DNA of 64,000 nt from Cohnella pontilimi. Its GTDB lineage: Bacteria > Bacillota > Bacilli > Paenibacillales > Paenibacillaceae. How positions within the stretch are numbered: position 1 is the first letter of the stretch; every line of letters starts with the position of its first letter. This document shows, in pieces, positions 19,470-29,200 of the stretch. The stretch spans positions 62,001 through 126,000 of the forward strand of contig NZ_SUPK01000002.1 of the NCBI RefSeq assembly GCF_005049045.1, given 5' to 3'. The position numbers were made by a program, and so were the translations under genes. The notes under the pieces were generated by a model. That model was given only the letters and a program-made list of their open reading frames with translations, was not told the DNA's origin and did no database searches.

Positions 19470-20446
19470 CGTCCCTCCAGTGCGGCGCGCACGTGCCCAA
19501 CCACCTGCTCGACCGCTTCCTGAAGCGGAATTGTGAGCCGGCAGCCGGCGGCACGGACATGCCCGCCCCCGCCGAAATGCTGGGCCACGGCCGCCACGTC
19601 GACCAAACCGGCCGAACGCAGGCTTACTTTGACCGACTTCGTTCCATTTTCTTTAAACAAAATGCCGACCTCCACCCCTTCGATGTTTCTGGGGTAGTTG
19701 ACCAGACCTTCCAAATCTTCATTGGACGCGCCGGTCTCGGCCAAATCTTCGGTCGTCACCCATAGCCAGCCGATCCGCTGATCGTCGCTGAAGGTCAGGC
19801 GGGATAAGCCGCGCTGAATCATCCGCATCTGTCCCATGGACATCCGCTCCAACAGCTGCTCCGCCAAAACCGGACCCTGAGCACCCGCCGCCAGCAGCCG
19901 CGAAGCGATTTCCATCACATGCGGGCTCGTATTCGAATAGCGAAACCCGCCGGTATCCGTAATGAGTCCGGTGTAAAAAGCCGCTGCGGCTTCCGCATCG
20001 ATCGGCATCTCCATGTGAACAGCCAGATCGAATAAAATTTCCGCCGTGGCAGCCGAGTCGAATTTGAGCAAATTCACAGCCCCATAAGCGTCGTTCGTGG
20101 CATGGTGATCGATGTTGAGCAGCCGGAATTCATCCTCGAACCACATTTGGGTCGGCCCCACACGCGCAAAATCCGCGCAGTCAACGGCGACGATATACCG
20201 AAACTTGCGGTCCGGCGCCCCTTCGCCGCAGCCGTGAATGTCCGCGCTGCCCCGTAAAAAATGAAGGCGCGAAGGCACTGGACCCTCGTTCATCATCGTA
20301 TATTTTTTCCCGAGCTTGTCCAGGATCCACCCGACCGCCACCGTCGAGCTGATCGCGTCTCCGTCCGGCTGCACGTGCGACACGACGAGAAAATCATCAT
20401 GTTTCCGCAAGAAAGCGGCCGCTTGTTCCAATTGTGCTGCCCACAT
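19466..20446 (-). CDS. nrnA: bifunctional oligoribonuclease / pAp phosphatase NrnA
   Basis: A 326-residue DHH/DHHA1 protein. VQPDGDAISS (about 26-35), AVDCAD and the IDHHAT motif (about 112-117) provide the metal site. GGGGHVRAAG (about 290-299) is the DHHA1 substrate-binding motif. It degrades nanoRNAs of 2-5 nt and dephosphorylates pAp. The SD GGAGGG is 6 nt from the ATG. It sits between rbfA and truB, as in many Firmicutes. Confidence 0.94.
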   Translation of the reverse strand: MWAAQLEQAAAFLRKHDDFLVVSHVQPDGDAISSTVAVGWILDKLGKKYTMMNEGPVPSRLHFLRGSADIHGCGEGAPDRKFRYIVAVDCADFARVGPTQMWFEDEFRLLNIDHHATNDAYGAVNLLKFDSAATAEILFDLAVHMEMPIDAEAAAAFYTGLITDTGGFRYSNTSPHVMEIASRLLAAGAQGPVLAEQLLERMSMGQMRMIQRGLSRLTFSDDQRIGWLWVTTEDLAETGASNEDLEGLVNYPRNIEGVEVGILFKENGTKSVKVSLRSAGLVDVAAVAQHFGGGGHVRAAGCRLTIPLQEAVEQVVGHVRAALEGR

Positions 20447-20499
20447 CCGTATCCCTCCGGCTTGTCAATCTTCCCCAAACGGGAAGAAACCGGGGCGCG

Positions 20500-20856
20500 T
20501 CAAAATTCGCGCGACTCCCGGTTGATTTGCTGCAGCAACGCTTCAATGTGGCTGCCGTATTCGATTGAGCTGTCGAACCGGAATTCGATTTCCGGTGTGT
20601 GGCGCAGCCGCACGCGCCGTCCGAGCTCGGAGCGTAAAAAGCCTTTGGCCCGGCCGATCGCATGCAACGTCGCTTCTTTCTGTTCTTCGCTTCCCAAAAT
20701 GCTCAGGTAAACACGGGCGAGCGATAAATCGTTGGTCACTTCCACTCCGGTGACGGTGGTAAATCCGATCCGCGGATCCTTCAATTCGGTTTGAATGATT
20801 CCGCTGATTTCTTTTTTGATCTGTTCCCCGACTCGTCCCGTACGGAATTTGGCCAT
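20500..20856 (-). CDS. rbfA: 30S ribosome-binding factor RbfA
   Basis: A 118-residue KH-like protein (LKDPRIGFTTVTGVEVTNDL at about 28-47). It assists 16S rRNA maturation in the cold. The ATG has GAGGTGA upstream. Only 32 nt separate it from infB; the ylxP (DUF503) gene that lies here in B. subtilis is absent. Confidence 0.95.
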   Translation of the reverse strand: MAKFRTGRVGEQIKKEISGIIQTELKDPRIGFTTVTGVEVTNDLSLARVYLSILGSEEQKEATLHAIGRAKGFLRSELGRRVRLRHTPEIEFRFDSSIEYGSHIEALLQQINRESREF

Positions 20857-20888
20857 GCCGTTTCACCTCGTTTGGTGCTCTGGCGGTC

Positions 20889-23795
20889 TCAGCGCTGTAC
20901 GGATTCCATGACGAACGCTTCGATGATGTCACCTTGCTGCAGGTCGTTGTACTTCTCGAGCGTAATACCGCACTCGTAGCCTTCCGACACTTCACGGGCG
21001 TCATCCTTGAACCGCTTGAGCGAATCGATTTTGCCTTCGAACACGATGGATCCGTTGCGAATCAGGCGTGCTTCCGCGTTCCGCGTAATCTTGCCGTCAA
21101 TGACCATGCAACCGGCGATCGTGCCGATTTTGCTGACCTTGAACGTTTCGCGCACTTCCGCGTGTCCGATTACTTGTTCTTTAAACACAGGATCCAGCAT
21201 GCCCTTCATAGCCTGCTCGATTTCCTCGATTACCTTGTAAATAATACGATGCAGACGAACGTCGACTTTTTCCTGCTCGGCTGCCTGGCTCGCGCGCGGC
21301 TCGGCAACGACGTTAAAGCCGACCACGATCGCTGCGGATGCCGACGCGAGAAGAATGTCGGACTCCGTGATGGCGCCTACGCCGCTGTGGATCGTCTTGA
21401 CGCGTACGCCTTCCACCTCGATTTTTTCCAGCGAGCCTTTGAGGGCTTCCAACGAACCTTGCACGTCGGCCTTAAGGATGACGTTCAGGTCCTTGATTTC
21501 GCCTTCCTTGATCTTGCTGAACAGGTCGTCGAGCGTAACCTTAGAGTTCGATTTCATCGTTTCCTGACGTGTCTTGATGGCGCGCTTGTCGGCGATTTCG
21601 CGGGCTTTGCGCTCGTCCTCGAACACCATGAACGGATCGCCGGCTTGCGGCACTTCCGTCAAACCGGTAATTTCGACCGGCGTGGACGGGCCCGCTTCCT
21701 TGATCCGGCGGCCCCGGTCGTTCGTCATCGCGCGGATCCGTCCGAAGCAGTCGCCCGCCACGAAGGCGTCGCCCACTTTCAGCGTTCCGTTTTGCACCAG
21801 TACACGCGCAACCGGACCTTTACCCTTGTCGAGCTCGGCTTCCAAAACGGTACCGCGGGCACGTTTGTCCACGACCGCCTTGTAGTCGTTGACTTCGGCC
21901 ACGAGCAAAATCATATCGAGCAGCTCATCCAGGTTTTGACGGTTTTTCGCGGAGATCTCCACGAAAATGGTGTCGCCGCCCCAAGCTTCCTGTACTAAGC
22001 CGTATTCGGTCAGTTCTTGTTTGACACGGTCCGGATTGGCTTCCGGCTTGTCGATTTTGTTGACCGCCACGATGATCGGCACATTGGCCGCTTTGGCGTG
22101 GTTAATCGCTTCGACGGTCGTCGGCATGACGCCGTCGTCCGCGGCCACGACCAAGATCGTGATATCCGTAACCTGGGCGCCGCGGGAACGCATAACGGTG
22201 AACGCTTCGTGACCCGGGGTATCCAGGAATGTGATTTTCTTCCCGTTCGTCTCCACCTGGTACGCGCCAATATGCTGGGTAATTCCGCCTGCTTCGCCCG
22301 CAGCGACTTTCGTCTCGCGGATTGCGTCGAGCAGTGTCGTTTTACCATGGTCAACGTGGCCCATGATCGTTACGACCGGAGCGCGGGTTTCCAGAGCGTC
22401 CGGATCGTCGTTTTCTTCCGTCGTCTCGAAATTGGTGTCTTCGACGACGATTTTCACTTCGGTCTCGACTCCGAAATCACCGGCGACGAGAAGGATCGTA
22501 TCCAAATCAAGCTCTTGGTTAATGGTCACCATCGTGCCCATCATGAGCAGTTTTTTGATGACTTCGGAGGCGTCTTTATGCAGCAGTTTGGCGAGTTCAC
22601 CTACGGTCATTTCGCCGCGGACGATAACTTTCTTCGGCGTGTTGTCGATTTTCTCGCGTGGAGGCTGGTTGCTCCGGCCGCGGGCGTTTTTCCCGCCTTT
22701 GCCTTTGCCGCCTCTGAACCCGCCGCGTCCCTCGTCAAAACGTTTGCCGCCGAAGTCGCTCTCTCTGCGTTTGCCGTCACGGCCAAAGCCGCCGCCTTCA
22801 CGGCCTTTCGAATCTCCGGTGCGTGCTCCCGGACGGTTGTTGTCGCCCGGACGTCCGCTGCGGGCCGGTGCTGCTGCCGCCGGAGCAGGACCACGTCCGG
22901 CACCGCCGCCGCCTTGACCTTGTGGACGACCGCCGCCGAATCCGCCGCCTTGACCTTGTGGGCGGTTGCCTTGGTATCCGCCGCCTTGACCGCCTTGCGG
23001 ACGGTTGCCTTGGTATCCGCCGCCTTGACCGCCTTGCGGACGGCTGCCTTGGTATCCGCCGCCTTGACCGCCTTGCGGACGGCTGCCTTGGTATCCGCCG
23101 CCTTGACCGCCTTGCGGACGATTGCCTTGGTATCCGCCGCCTTGACCGCCTTGCGGGCGGTTGCCTTGGTATCCGCCGCCTGGACCGCCTTGCGGGCGGT
23201 TACCTTGGTATCCGCCGCCTTGACCGCCTTGCGGACGGCTGCCTTGGTACCCGCCGCCTTGACCGCCTTGCGGACGATTGCCTTGGTATCCGCCGCCTTG
23301 ACCGCCTTGCGGACGGTTGCCGTCGCGGTTATACCCGCCGCCCTGACCGCCGCCTTGCGGGCGTCCGCCGTCACGGTTATACCCGCCGCCCTGACCTTGC
23401 GAGGCCGGACGGGGAGCATTCGCGGTTGAGGAAGCCGCGCTCGGTGCCGGAGCTGCCGACTGCGTCTGAGCGGCCGGCTGTTCCGTTGGGCGGGCTGCCG
23501 GCTGTGCCGGTGCAGACGCACTTGAAGAAGCAGGCGCTGCCGCCGGCTTCCGGTCCTGCGCCGCCGGTTTCGCAGAAGATTGCGCCATCTTGGCTGCGGC
23601 GTTCGCTTTCACATCGCGGAAGAACTTCTCCACCGCGCCGACCATGCCCTCCTCCATCACGCTCATATGATTGTTGACGGGCATGTTCTGTCTTTTGAGA
23701 ATCGTTATGATTTCTTTGCTGCTCATATTAAGCGATTTCGCATATTCATAAACGCGAAGCTTATCCTTGTTGTCGTTCGTTTCTTGTTTACTCAA
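20889..23795 (-). CDS. infB: translation initiation factor IF-2
   Basis: Encodes 968 residues from a TTG at 23795 with GGAGGTGG 6 nt upstream; the earlier ATG at 23834 has no SD. An IF2_N helix bundle (about 4-60) and an Ala/Pro-rich stretch precede a Gly/Gln/Arg-rich block (about 137-297). That block contains nine 13-residue YQG[N/S]RPQGG units. A second IF2_N domain (about 395-440) and the GTPase follow, with GHVDHGKT near 480, DTPGHEAF and NKIDKPEA, then the fMet-tRNA-binding C-terminus. It is longer than the B. subtilis protein (716 residues) because of the repeats. Confidence 0.97.
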   Translation of the reverse strand: MSKQETNDNKDKLRVYEYAKSLNMSSKEIITILKRQNMPVNNHMSVMEEGMVGAVEKFFRDVKANAAAKMAQSSAKPAAQDRKPAAAPASSSASAPAQPAARPTEQPAAQTQSAAPAPSAASSTANAPRPASQGQGGGYNRDGGRPQGGGQGGGYNRDGNRPQGGQGGGYQGNRPQGGQGGGYQGSRPQGGQGGGYQGNRPQGGPGGGYQGNRPQGGQGGGYQGNRPQGGQGGGYQGSRPQGGQGGGYQGSRPQGGQGGGYQGNRPQGGQGGGYQGNRPQGQGGGFGGGRPQGQGGGGAGRGPAPAAAAPARSGRPGDNNRPGARTGDSKGREGGGFGRDGKRRESDFGGKRFDEGRGGFRGGKGKGGKNARGRSNQPPREKIDNTPKKVIVRGEMTVGELAKLLHKDASEVIKKLLMMGTMVTINQELDLDTILLVAGDFGVETEVKIVVEDTNFETTEENDDPDALETRAPVVTIMGHVDHGKTTLLDAIRETKVAAGEAGGITQHIGAYQVETNGKKITFLDTPGHEAFTVMRSRGAQVTDITILVVAADDGVMPTTVEAINHAKAANVPIIVAVNKIDKPEANPDRVKQELTEYGLVQEAWGGDTIFVEISAKNRQNLDELLDMILLVAEVNDYKAVVDKRARGTVLEAELDKGKGPVARVLVQNGTLKVGDAFVAGDCFGRIRAMTNDRGRRIKEAGPSTPVEITGLTEVPQAGDPFMVFEDERKAREIADKRAIKTRQETMKSNSKVTLDDLFSKIKEGEIKDLNVILKADVQGSLEALKGSLEKIEVEGVRVKTIHSGVGAITESDILLASASAAIVVGFNVVAEPRASQAAEQEKVDVRLHRIIYKVIEEIEQAMKGMLDPVFKEQVIGHAEVRETFKVSKIGTIAGCMVIDGKITRNAEARLIRNGSIVFEGKIDSLKRFKDDAREVSEGYECGITLEKYNDLQQGDIIEAFVMESVQR
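22950..23303. repeat. 39-bp tandem repeat array inside infB (about 9 units)
   Basis: About nine near-identical 39-bp units encode GQGGGYQG[N/S]RPQG in the IF-2 linker. Units differ mainly by Asn/Ser codon changes and one Q-to-P change. The strong DNA identity suggests recent duplication by slippage or recombination. Copy number could vary between strains without affecting the reading frame. Confidence 0.92.
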
Positions 23796-24123
23796 TATTC
23801 TCCACCTCCGAATGTTGACCCCAGCCGCCGGCAATTAAGTCGGCGAATCCCTGATCCGTCACCGCGAACATGACGCGCTCCGGTTTGCCGACGGCCCATC
23901 CCAGCTCGAATCGGGTAAACCCAACCAGCAGCGGCACGCCGTAGCTGCCGCATTTGTCCGCCAGCTTCTTCTTTGAATTATCCGAAGCGTCGGCGGCCAT
24001 CAGGACAAGCTTTGCTTCTCCGGACCGGATCGCCTTCAGCACCGTCTCTTCCCCTGTCACCAGCTTGCCGGCCCTCATGGCGAGACCGAGTCTGGACAAA
24101 ACTTTATCCGCCGTCTTCGTCAT
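23788..24123 (-). CDS. ylxQ: L7Ae-family ribosome-associated protein YlxQ
   Basis: A 111-residue L7Ae/L30e-fold protein ([14 protein letters not shown] at about 13-26). These proteins bind kink-turn RNA, and the YlxQ branch is linked to the translation operon. It overlaps ylxR upstream by 20 nt and the infB start by 8 nt. The tail after about residue 95 is acidic. Confidence 0.9.
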   Translation of the reverse strand: MTKTADKVLSRLGLAMRAGKLVTGEETVLKAIRSGEAKLVLMAADASDNSKKKLADKCGSYGVPLLVGFTRFELGWAVGKPERVMFAVTDQGFADLIAGGWGQHSEVENIE

Positions 24124-24424
24124 CCCCTTGAAACTCTTTGTTCGCTTGAAATTCGTCTTCTACTTTTATAAAATCTTGCTCCAGCCGGTCATAGATGTCC
24201 GCGGAAACGGGAACCTTCAGCGCCCGTTCGAACGCCTTCGATTTTTTGGCCAGCTTGAAGCAGCCTACTTTGCCGCACAGATATGCGCCGCGCCCCGGTT
24301 TTTTGCCGGTCAGGTCGATGAGGATGTCCCCCGCCGGCGAACGGACGATGCGGATCAATTCCTTTTTGGGCATCATTTCCTGGCAGGCCACACATTTGCG
24401 CTGCGGTATTTTTCGCGGTTTCAA
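24104..24424 (-). CDS. ylxR: YlxR/RnpM RNA-binding protein
   Basis: Encodes 106 residues from a TTG at 24424, with GAGGGG 8 nt upstream; the ATG at 24463 lacks an SD and would add a non-conserved extension. DUF448 motifs: [10 protein letters not shown] with two Cys, GRGAYLC near 44-50, and a GCFKLAKK stretch. In Bacillus the family (RnpM) was reported to bind RNase P RNA. Standard place between nusA and ylxQ. Confidence 0.9.
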   Translation of the reverse strand: MKPRKIPQRKCVACQEMMPKKELIRIVRSPAGDILIDLTGKKPGRGAYLCGKVGCFKLAKKSKAFERALKVPVSADIYDRLEQDFIKVEDEFQANKEFQGDDEDGG

Positions 24425-24470
24425 AGTCGATTCCCCTCTCCCTTCTTCGCGGACATCCAGCATCCTGCTA

Positions 24471-25568
24471 TTAATCGATGCTTACACTGTCCTGGTGCAT
24501 CGTGCCGCCCGGCGACTTCGGCCGGCCGTACTCCTGCTCCGCCTGCGTCTCGCTCTTGATATCGATCTTCCAGCCGGTCAGCTTGGCCGCAAGTCTCGCG
24601 TTCTGGCCTTTAATGCCGATAGCCAGCGACAGCTGATAGTCGGGAACGATGACACGCGCCATTTTCTCGGCTTCGAACACGATGACTTCCAGCACCTTAG
24701 AAGGACTGAGCGCGTTGGCCACATACTCTTCTACCGAATCGGACCAGCGGACGATGTCGATTTTCTCGCCTTTCAACTCCGTCACGATCGTCTGCACGCG
24801 TACGCCTTTTTGGCCGACGCAGGATCCGACCGGATCGACTTCCTCATTTCGCGAATGAACCGCAATTTTCGAGCGGAATCCCGCTTCGCGGGCCACCGAA
24901 CGGATCTCGACGGTGCCGTCGAATATTTCCGGAACCTCGAGCTCGAACAGCCGCTTCAGCAGGCCCGGATGCGTGCGGGACAAAATGATTTGCGGGCCTT
25001 TGCTCGTATTTTCAACTTTCGTGATATAAGCTTTGACGCGATCGCCTTGCTTGAACTTGTCGGTCGGCATCAGCTCCGTGAGCGGCAAAGCCGCTTCCAC
25101 TTTGCCGAGGTCGACGTACAGATTCCGCAGATCCATCCGCTGCACGATGCCGGTTACGATATCTTGCTCTTTGTCGACAAAAGCGTCATAGATGAGACCG
25201 CGCTCCGCTTCGCGGATTCGCTGGGTCACGACCTGCTTCGCCGTTTGGGCGGCGATGCGTCCGAAATCCCGCGGCGTCACTTCAATTTCCGCGATGTCTT
25301 CCAATTGATAGTGAGGATTGATGCTGCGAGCCGCTTCCGTGGAAATCTCGAGCCGCGGATCCAGCACATCCTCCACAATCGTTTTGCGGGCGTAAACCTT
25401 GATTTGTCCGGTCATCCGGTTGATGTCTACACGTACATTTTGCGCGGTATTGAAATTTCGCTTGTAGCTGGAGATGAGTGCCGCTTCGATAGCTTCGATC
25501 AGGACGTCCTTGCTAATGCCCTTCTCTCGCTCGATTTCGGACAGCGCTTCGATAAACTCCATGCTCAT
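24471..25568 (-). CDS. nusA: transcription termination/antitermination protein NusA
   Basis: A 365-residue protein with an RNA-polymerase-binding N-terminal domain (about 1-125), S1 domain (about 135-200) and KH1/KH2 (about 230-345; [13 protein letters not shown] and [18 protein letters not shown]). It lacks the C-terminal acidic repeats of E. coli NusA, as usual in Firmicutes. It stimulates pausing and intrinsic termination. The operon leader carries a hairpin with a broken U-tract that NusA itself may act on. Confidence 0.97.
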   Translation of the reverse strand: MSMEFIEALSEIEREKGISKDVLIEAIEAALISSYKRNFNTAQNVRVDINRMTGQIKVYARKTIVEDVLDPRLEISTEAARSINPHYQLEDIAEIEVTPRDFGRIAAQTAKQVVTQRIREAERGLIYDAFVDKEQDIVTGIVQRMDLRNLYVDLGKVEAALPLTELMPTDKFKQGDRVKAYITKVENTSKGPQIILSRTHPGLLKRLFELEVPEIFDGTVEIRSVAREAGFRSKIAVHSRNEEVDPVGSCVGQKGVRVQTIVTELKGEKIDIVRWSDSVEEYVANALSPSKVLEVIVFEAEKMARVIVPDYQLSLAIGIKGQNARLAAKLTGWKIDIKSETQAEQEYGRPKSPGGTMHQDSVSID

Positions 25569-25595
25569 GTCGGGTTGAACCCTCCTTCGGGTGGA

Positions 25596-26057
25596 TTAAA
25601 ATACGATGGCCAGGCGCGCCGAGGCCACTTTATCGTAAGGGATGGCATGCTTGCGGCGTCCGATGACGACCGTCATCGTCGAACCGTCAAACGCCTCCAG
25701 CCTTCCTTCAAATTCCTTGGCGCCGTCGATCGGCTCATAGGTGGTCACGAATACCTGCTTGCCGACGGCTTTGGCCACGTCTTCCGCTTTCTTCAGCGGA
25801 CGTTCGGCCCCGGGCGAGCTGACCTCCAGGAAATACGCCTCTTCGATCGGATCCAGTTCATCCAGCTTCGCGCTCACAAACTCCGAAATGCGGCCGCAAT
25901 CATCCAGATCGATGCCGCCTTCCTTGTCCACATACACGCGCAAAAAGCGGTTGGCGCCTTCTTTGACGTACTCCACATCCACCAACTGAAAACCGTTGGC
26001 TTCCAGATAAGGGGTCGCGAATTCTTCCACAATGGATTTGATTTTCGCTGCGCTCAA
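25596..26057 (-). CDS. rimP: ribosome maturation factor RimP
   Basis: Encodes 153 residues from a TTG at 26057 preceded by GGGAGG; the upstream ATG at 26120 has no SD. It contains [20 protein letters not shown] and [10 protein letters not shown], both diagnostic of RimP. It supports early assembly of the 30S subunit. First gene of the nusA-infB operon. Confidence 0.94.
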   Translation of the reverse strand: MSAAKIKSIVEEFATPYLEANGFQLVDVEYVKEGANRFLRVYVDKEGGIDLDDCGRISEFVSAKLDELDPIEEAYFLEVSSPGAERPLKKAEDVAKAVGKQVFVTTYEPIDGAKEFEGRLEAFDGSTMTVVIGRRKHAIPYDKVASARLAIVF

Positions 26058-26123
26058 TTGCCCAACCTCCCGTGCTTCAAATGGATCGCCGCAGCCTCTG
26101 TGCACACGTAAGAAGCCCATTGC

Positions 26124-26153
26124 AAAACGGAAAGAGTGGGTTTCCCCACTCTT
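26124..26153 (-). terminator. intrinsic terminator/attenuator between polC and rimP
   Basis: AAGAGTGGG/CCCACTCTT with a GAAA-type loop is followed by TTTCCGTTTT on the minus strand. It lies after polC but downstream of the rimP promoter, so it both ends polC transcripts and sits in the rimP-nusA leader. The U-tract interrupted by CCG is the kind of weak terminator that depends on NusA. Confidence 0.85.
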
Positions 26154-26188
26154 CTGCAGACAGTGATATCCACATGATTACCAAAAGT

Positions 26189-26217
26189 AGTTTAACATAT
26201 TCCGGAGACACTGGCAA
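26189..26217 (-). promoter_or_regulatory. sigma-A-like promoter of the rimP-nusA-infB operon
   Basis: On the minus strand, TTGCCA (26212-26217), 17 bp, then TAAACT (26189-26194), with TATG just before the -10. It starts after the polC stop and gives a leader of about 125 nt containing the hairpin at 26124-26153. Confidence 0.7.
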
Positions 26218-26242
26218 TAGAGTCAAAAGCCCACAAGACGCT

Positions 26243-29200
26243 TTAGAACAGCATGAGCTGGTTGCTCTCCGGTAGTCCCCGGAAGCACCCCATAGCGCTG
26301 AGCAGCTCGATGATCGTCTTGCTCGCCTTGGAACGCTGCTGGAAATCCTCGACGGAGAGGAAATCGCCTTCCTGGCGGGAAGCCGCGATGTTGCGCGCCG
26401 CGTTCTCCCCGATGCCGGCTACCGCCGAGAACGGAGGAATGAGCGAATCTCCGTCCACGATAAAGCGGGTAGCATCCGACCGGTAAAGGTCCAGCGGTTT
26501 GATTTTGAAGCCCCTTGCCGTCATCTCAAGGCCCATTTCAAGAATCGAAATCATGGCCTTCTCTTTCGTTGTGGCCTGGAAGCCTTTTTGCTCAATATCG
26601 ATGAGTGTCTTCAGAATCGCATCATAGCCTTGGCAGAACAGATCGACGTCAAAATCGGCCGCCCGCACGGAAAAGTAAGTCGCGTAAAATTCAATCGGAT
26701 AATACAGCTTGAAGTAGGCTGTCCGCACCGCCGAGATCACATAAGCCGAGGCGTGCGCTTTCGGGAACATGTACTCGATGCGCAAACAGGAATCGATGTA
26801 CCATTGCGGCACGCCGCACCGTTTCATTTCGTCGATCCACTCCGGCGTGAGTCCTTTCCCTTTTCGCACGCTTTCGGTGATCTTGAACGCGAGCGACGCA
26901 TCCATGCCGCCTTTATAAATGAGGAAAAGCATGATGTCGTCACGGCAGCCGATAACCGTCTTGATCGTGCAGGTTCCGTTCTTGATGAGCTCCTGCGCGT
27001 TGCCTAGCCACACTCCGGTACCGTGGGACAAGCCGGAAATTTGGAGCAAGTCGGCAAAAGAAGACGGCTTCGTTTCCTCCAGCATTTGACGCACGAATCG
27101 GGTACCCATCTCCGGTATTCCGTAAGTGGCCACCGGCGTGCGGATGGTCTGAGGCAGAACGCCCAAGGCGTCCACCGAGTTGAACAGACTCATGACTTTC
27201 GGGTCGTTCATCGGAATCGTCGTCGGATCGACGCCCGTCAAATCCTGCAGCATGCGCATCATCGTCGGATCATCGTGTCCGAGAATATCGAGCTTCAGCA
27301 AATTCTCGTCGAAGGCGTGATAGTCAAAATGGGTCGTCTTCCACTCCGAGCTCGTATCGTCCGCCGGATATTGAACCGGCGTAATGTCCTCGACGTCGAT
27401 GTAGTCGGGTACGACCACGATGCCGCCGGGATGCTGTCCGGAAGAACGTTTGACGCCGGTCACCCCTGCGGCAATCCGGTTAAGCTCCGCTCCCCGCCAG
27501 GACTTTCCGTGATCCTCCTGGTATTTCTTCGCGTATCCGAATCCCGTCTTCTCCGCCACCGTGCCGATCGTGCCGGCCCGGAACACATTCTTCTCCCCGA
27601 ACAATACTTTCGTATAATTGTGCGCGTGCGGCTGATATTCTCCTGAGAAGTTGAGATCGATATCGGGAACCTTGTCGCCCTTGAAGCCAAGGAACGTCTC
27701 GAACGGAATGTCCTGCCCGTCGCCCTTCATCGTCGTTCCGCACTTCGGGCACGACTTATCCGGCATGTCGAAACCGCTGGGCACGCTTCCGTCGGTAATC
27801 CATTCGCTGTGGCAGCAATCCGGATTCGGACACCGGTAGTGTGCCGGCAGCGGATTCACCTCGGAAATCCCGAGGAACATGGCGACGACTGACGATCCGA
27901 CGGATCCCCGCGAGCCTACCAGATAGCCGTCCGCATTGGATTTTTTAACGAGCCGTTCGGAAATCAGATAGTTCGCCGAGAAGCCGTATTGGATAATCGG
28001 CTTCAATTCTTTCTCCAGACGCGCGGTGACGATTTCCGGAAGCGGATCTCCGTACATTTTCTTCGCGGTGGCGTAACACGTTTCGCGAATCTCCTCGTCC
28101 GCTCCCTCGATGATCGGAGAGAACAAGCCGTTATCGGTCGGACCGCCCTTTTTGGGAAACATTTCGAACGGCTCGAAGCGGTCGGCCAGATCGGAAGTGT
28201 TCCGTACGACGACTTCATACGCCTTCTCCTTGCCCAGAAAAGCCATCGCCTCCAGCATCTCGTTGGTCGTACGGAAATGAGCATCCGGTTTACGCTGCTC
28301 CTTCAGCGGGCTGAAGCCGGTAATGCCATGAATCGTAATGTCCCGGAACAACTTCTCTCTCGGCTTGAGGTAATGGACGTTGCCTGTGGCGACGACCGGT
28401 TTACCCAGTTTCTCGCCAATGCGGCAAATTTTCCGGAGCGACTCTTCCAGCTCTGCCCGGCTTCCCACCAAGCCTTTGTCCAGCAAATGCATATAGAAAT
28501 CGAGCGGCTGAATTTCCAGCACATCATAGAAAGCGGCAATCTCTTCGGCCTCTTCCTGCGATTTGTTGAGCACGGTCTCGTAAAATTCGCCTTTCTCGCA
28601 GCCGGACATCACGAGGAGACCTTCCCTCAGCTCGATCAGCTTGCTTTTGGGAATACAAGCCACCCGGTGAAAATACTGGGTATGAGACAGCGAAATGAGT
28701 TTAAACAGATTCTTCTTTCCTGTTGCGTTGAGCGCATAGATGCCGCAGTGGAACGGACGGGTCGTCTTCCAGCTCGTCGTATTCATCTCATTCAGACGGT
28801 GGAGTTCCGTTACTCCGCGCGACTGCGCGTCCTTGATCAGGCCGTAAAGTACGCCTGCCAGCGCGATGGTGTCATCGATCGCCCGGTGATGGTTTTCGAG
28901 AGACACTTTATACAAATCGGCCAGCATGTTCAGCCGGTGGTTCTTCATGGTCGGATGGAGGAAACGGGCCAGCTCCAGCGTGTCCAGCACAGGGTTGGTC
29001 AACGGCGGGAACCCGTTCTGTTTGCACGCCTCCTGCATGAAGCCGACATCGAAGCGGGCATTGTGCGCGACGAGCACCGAATCCCCGATGAAATCGAGGA
29101 ACTCCTTCAGCTTGGGCGCCAGTTCCGGCGCATCCTTCACCATATCGTCGTTGATGTTCGTGAGCTGCTGGATGTTGTAAGGAATCGGCTCGTGCGGGTT

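Noticed and set aside
22950-23303. CRISPR-like repeat array
   Set aside because: The units are contiguous 39-bp coding repeats without unique spacers, in frame within infB.
22017-23429. Plus-strand open frame with Ala/Leu-Thr repeats opposite infB
   Set aside because: The repeats are the mirror of the 39-bp infB array. The infB sense frame has clear GTPase motifs, so this is a shadow.
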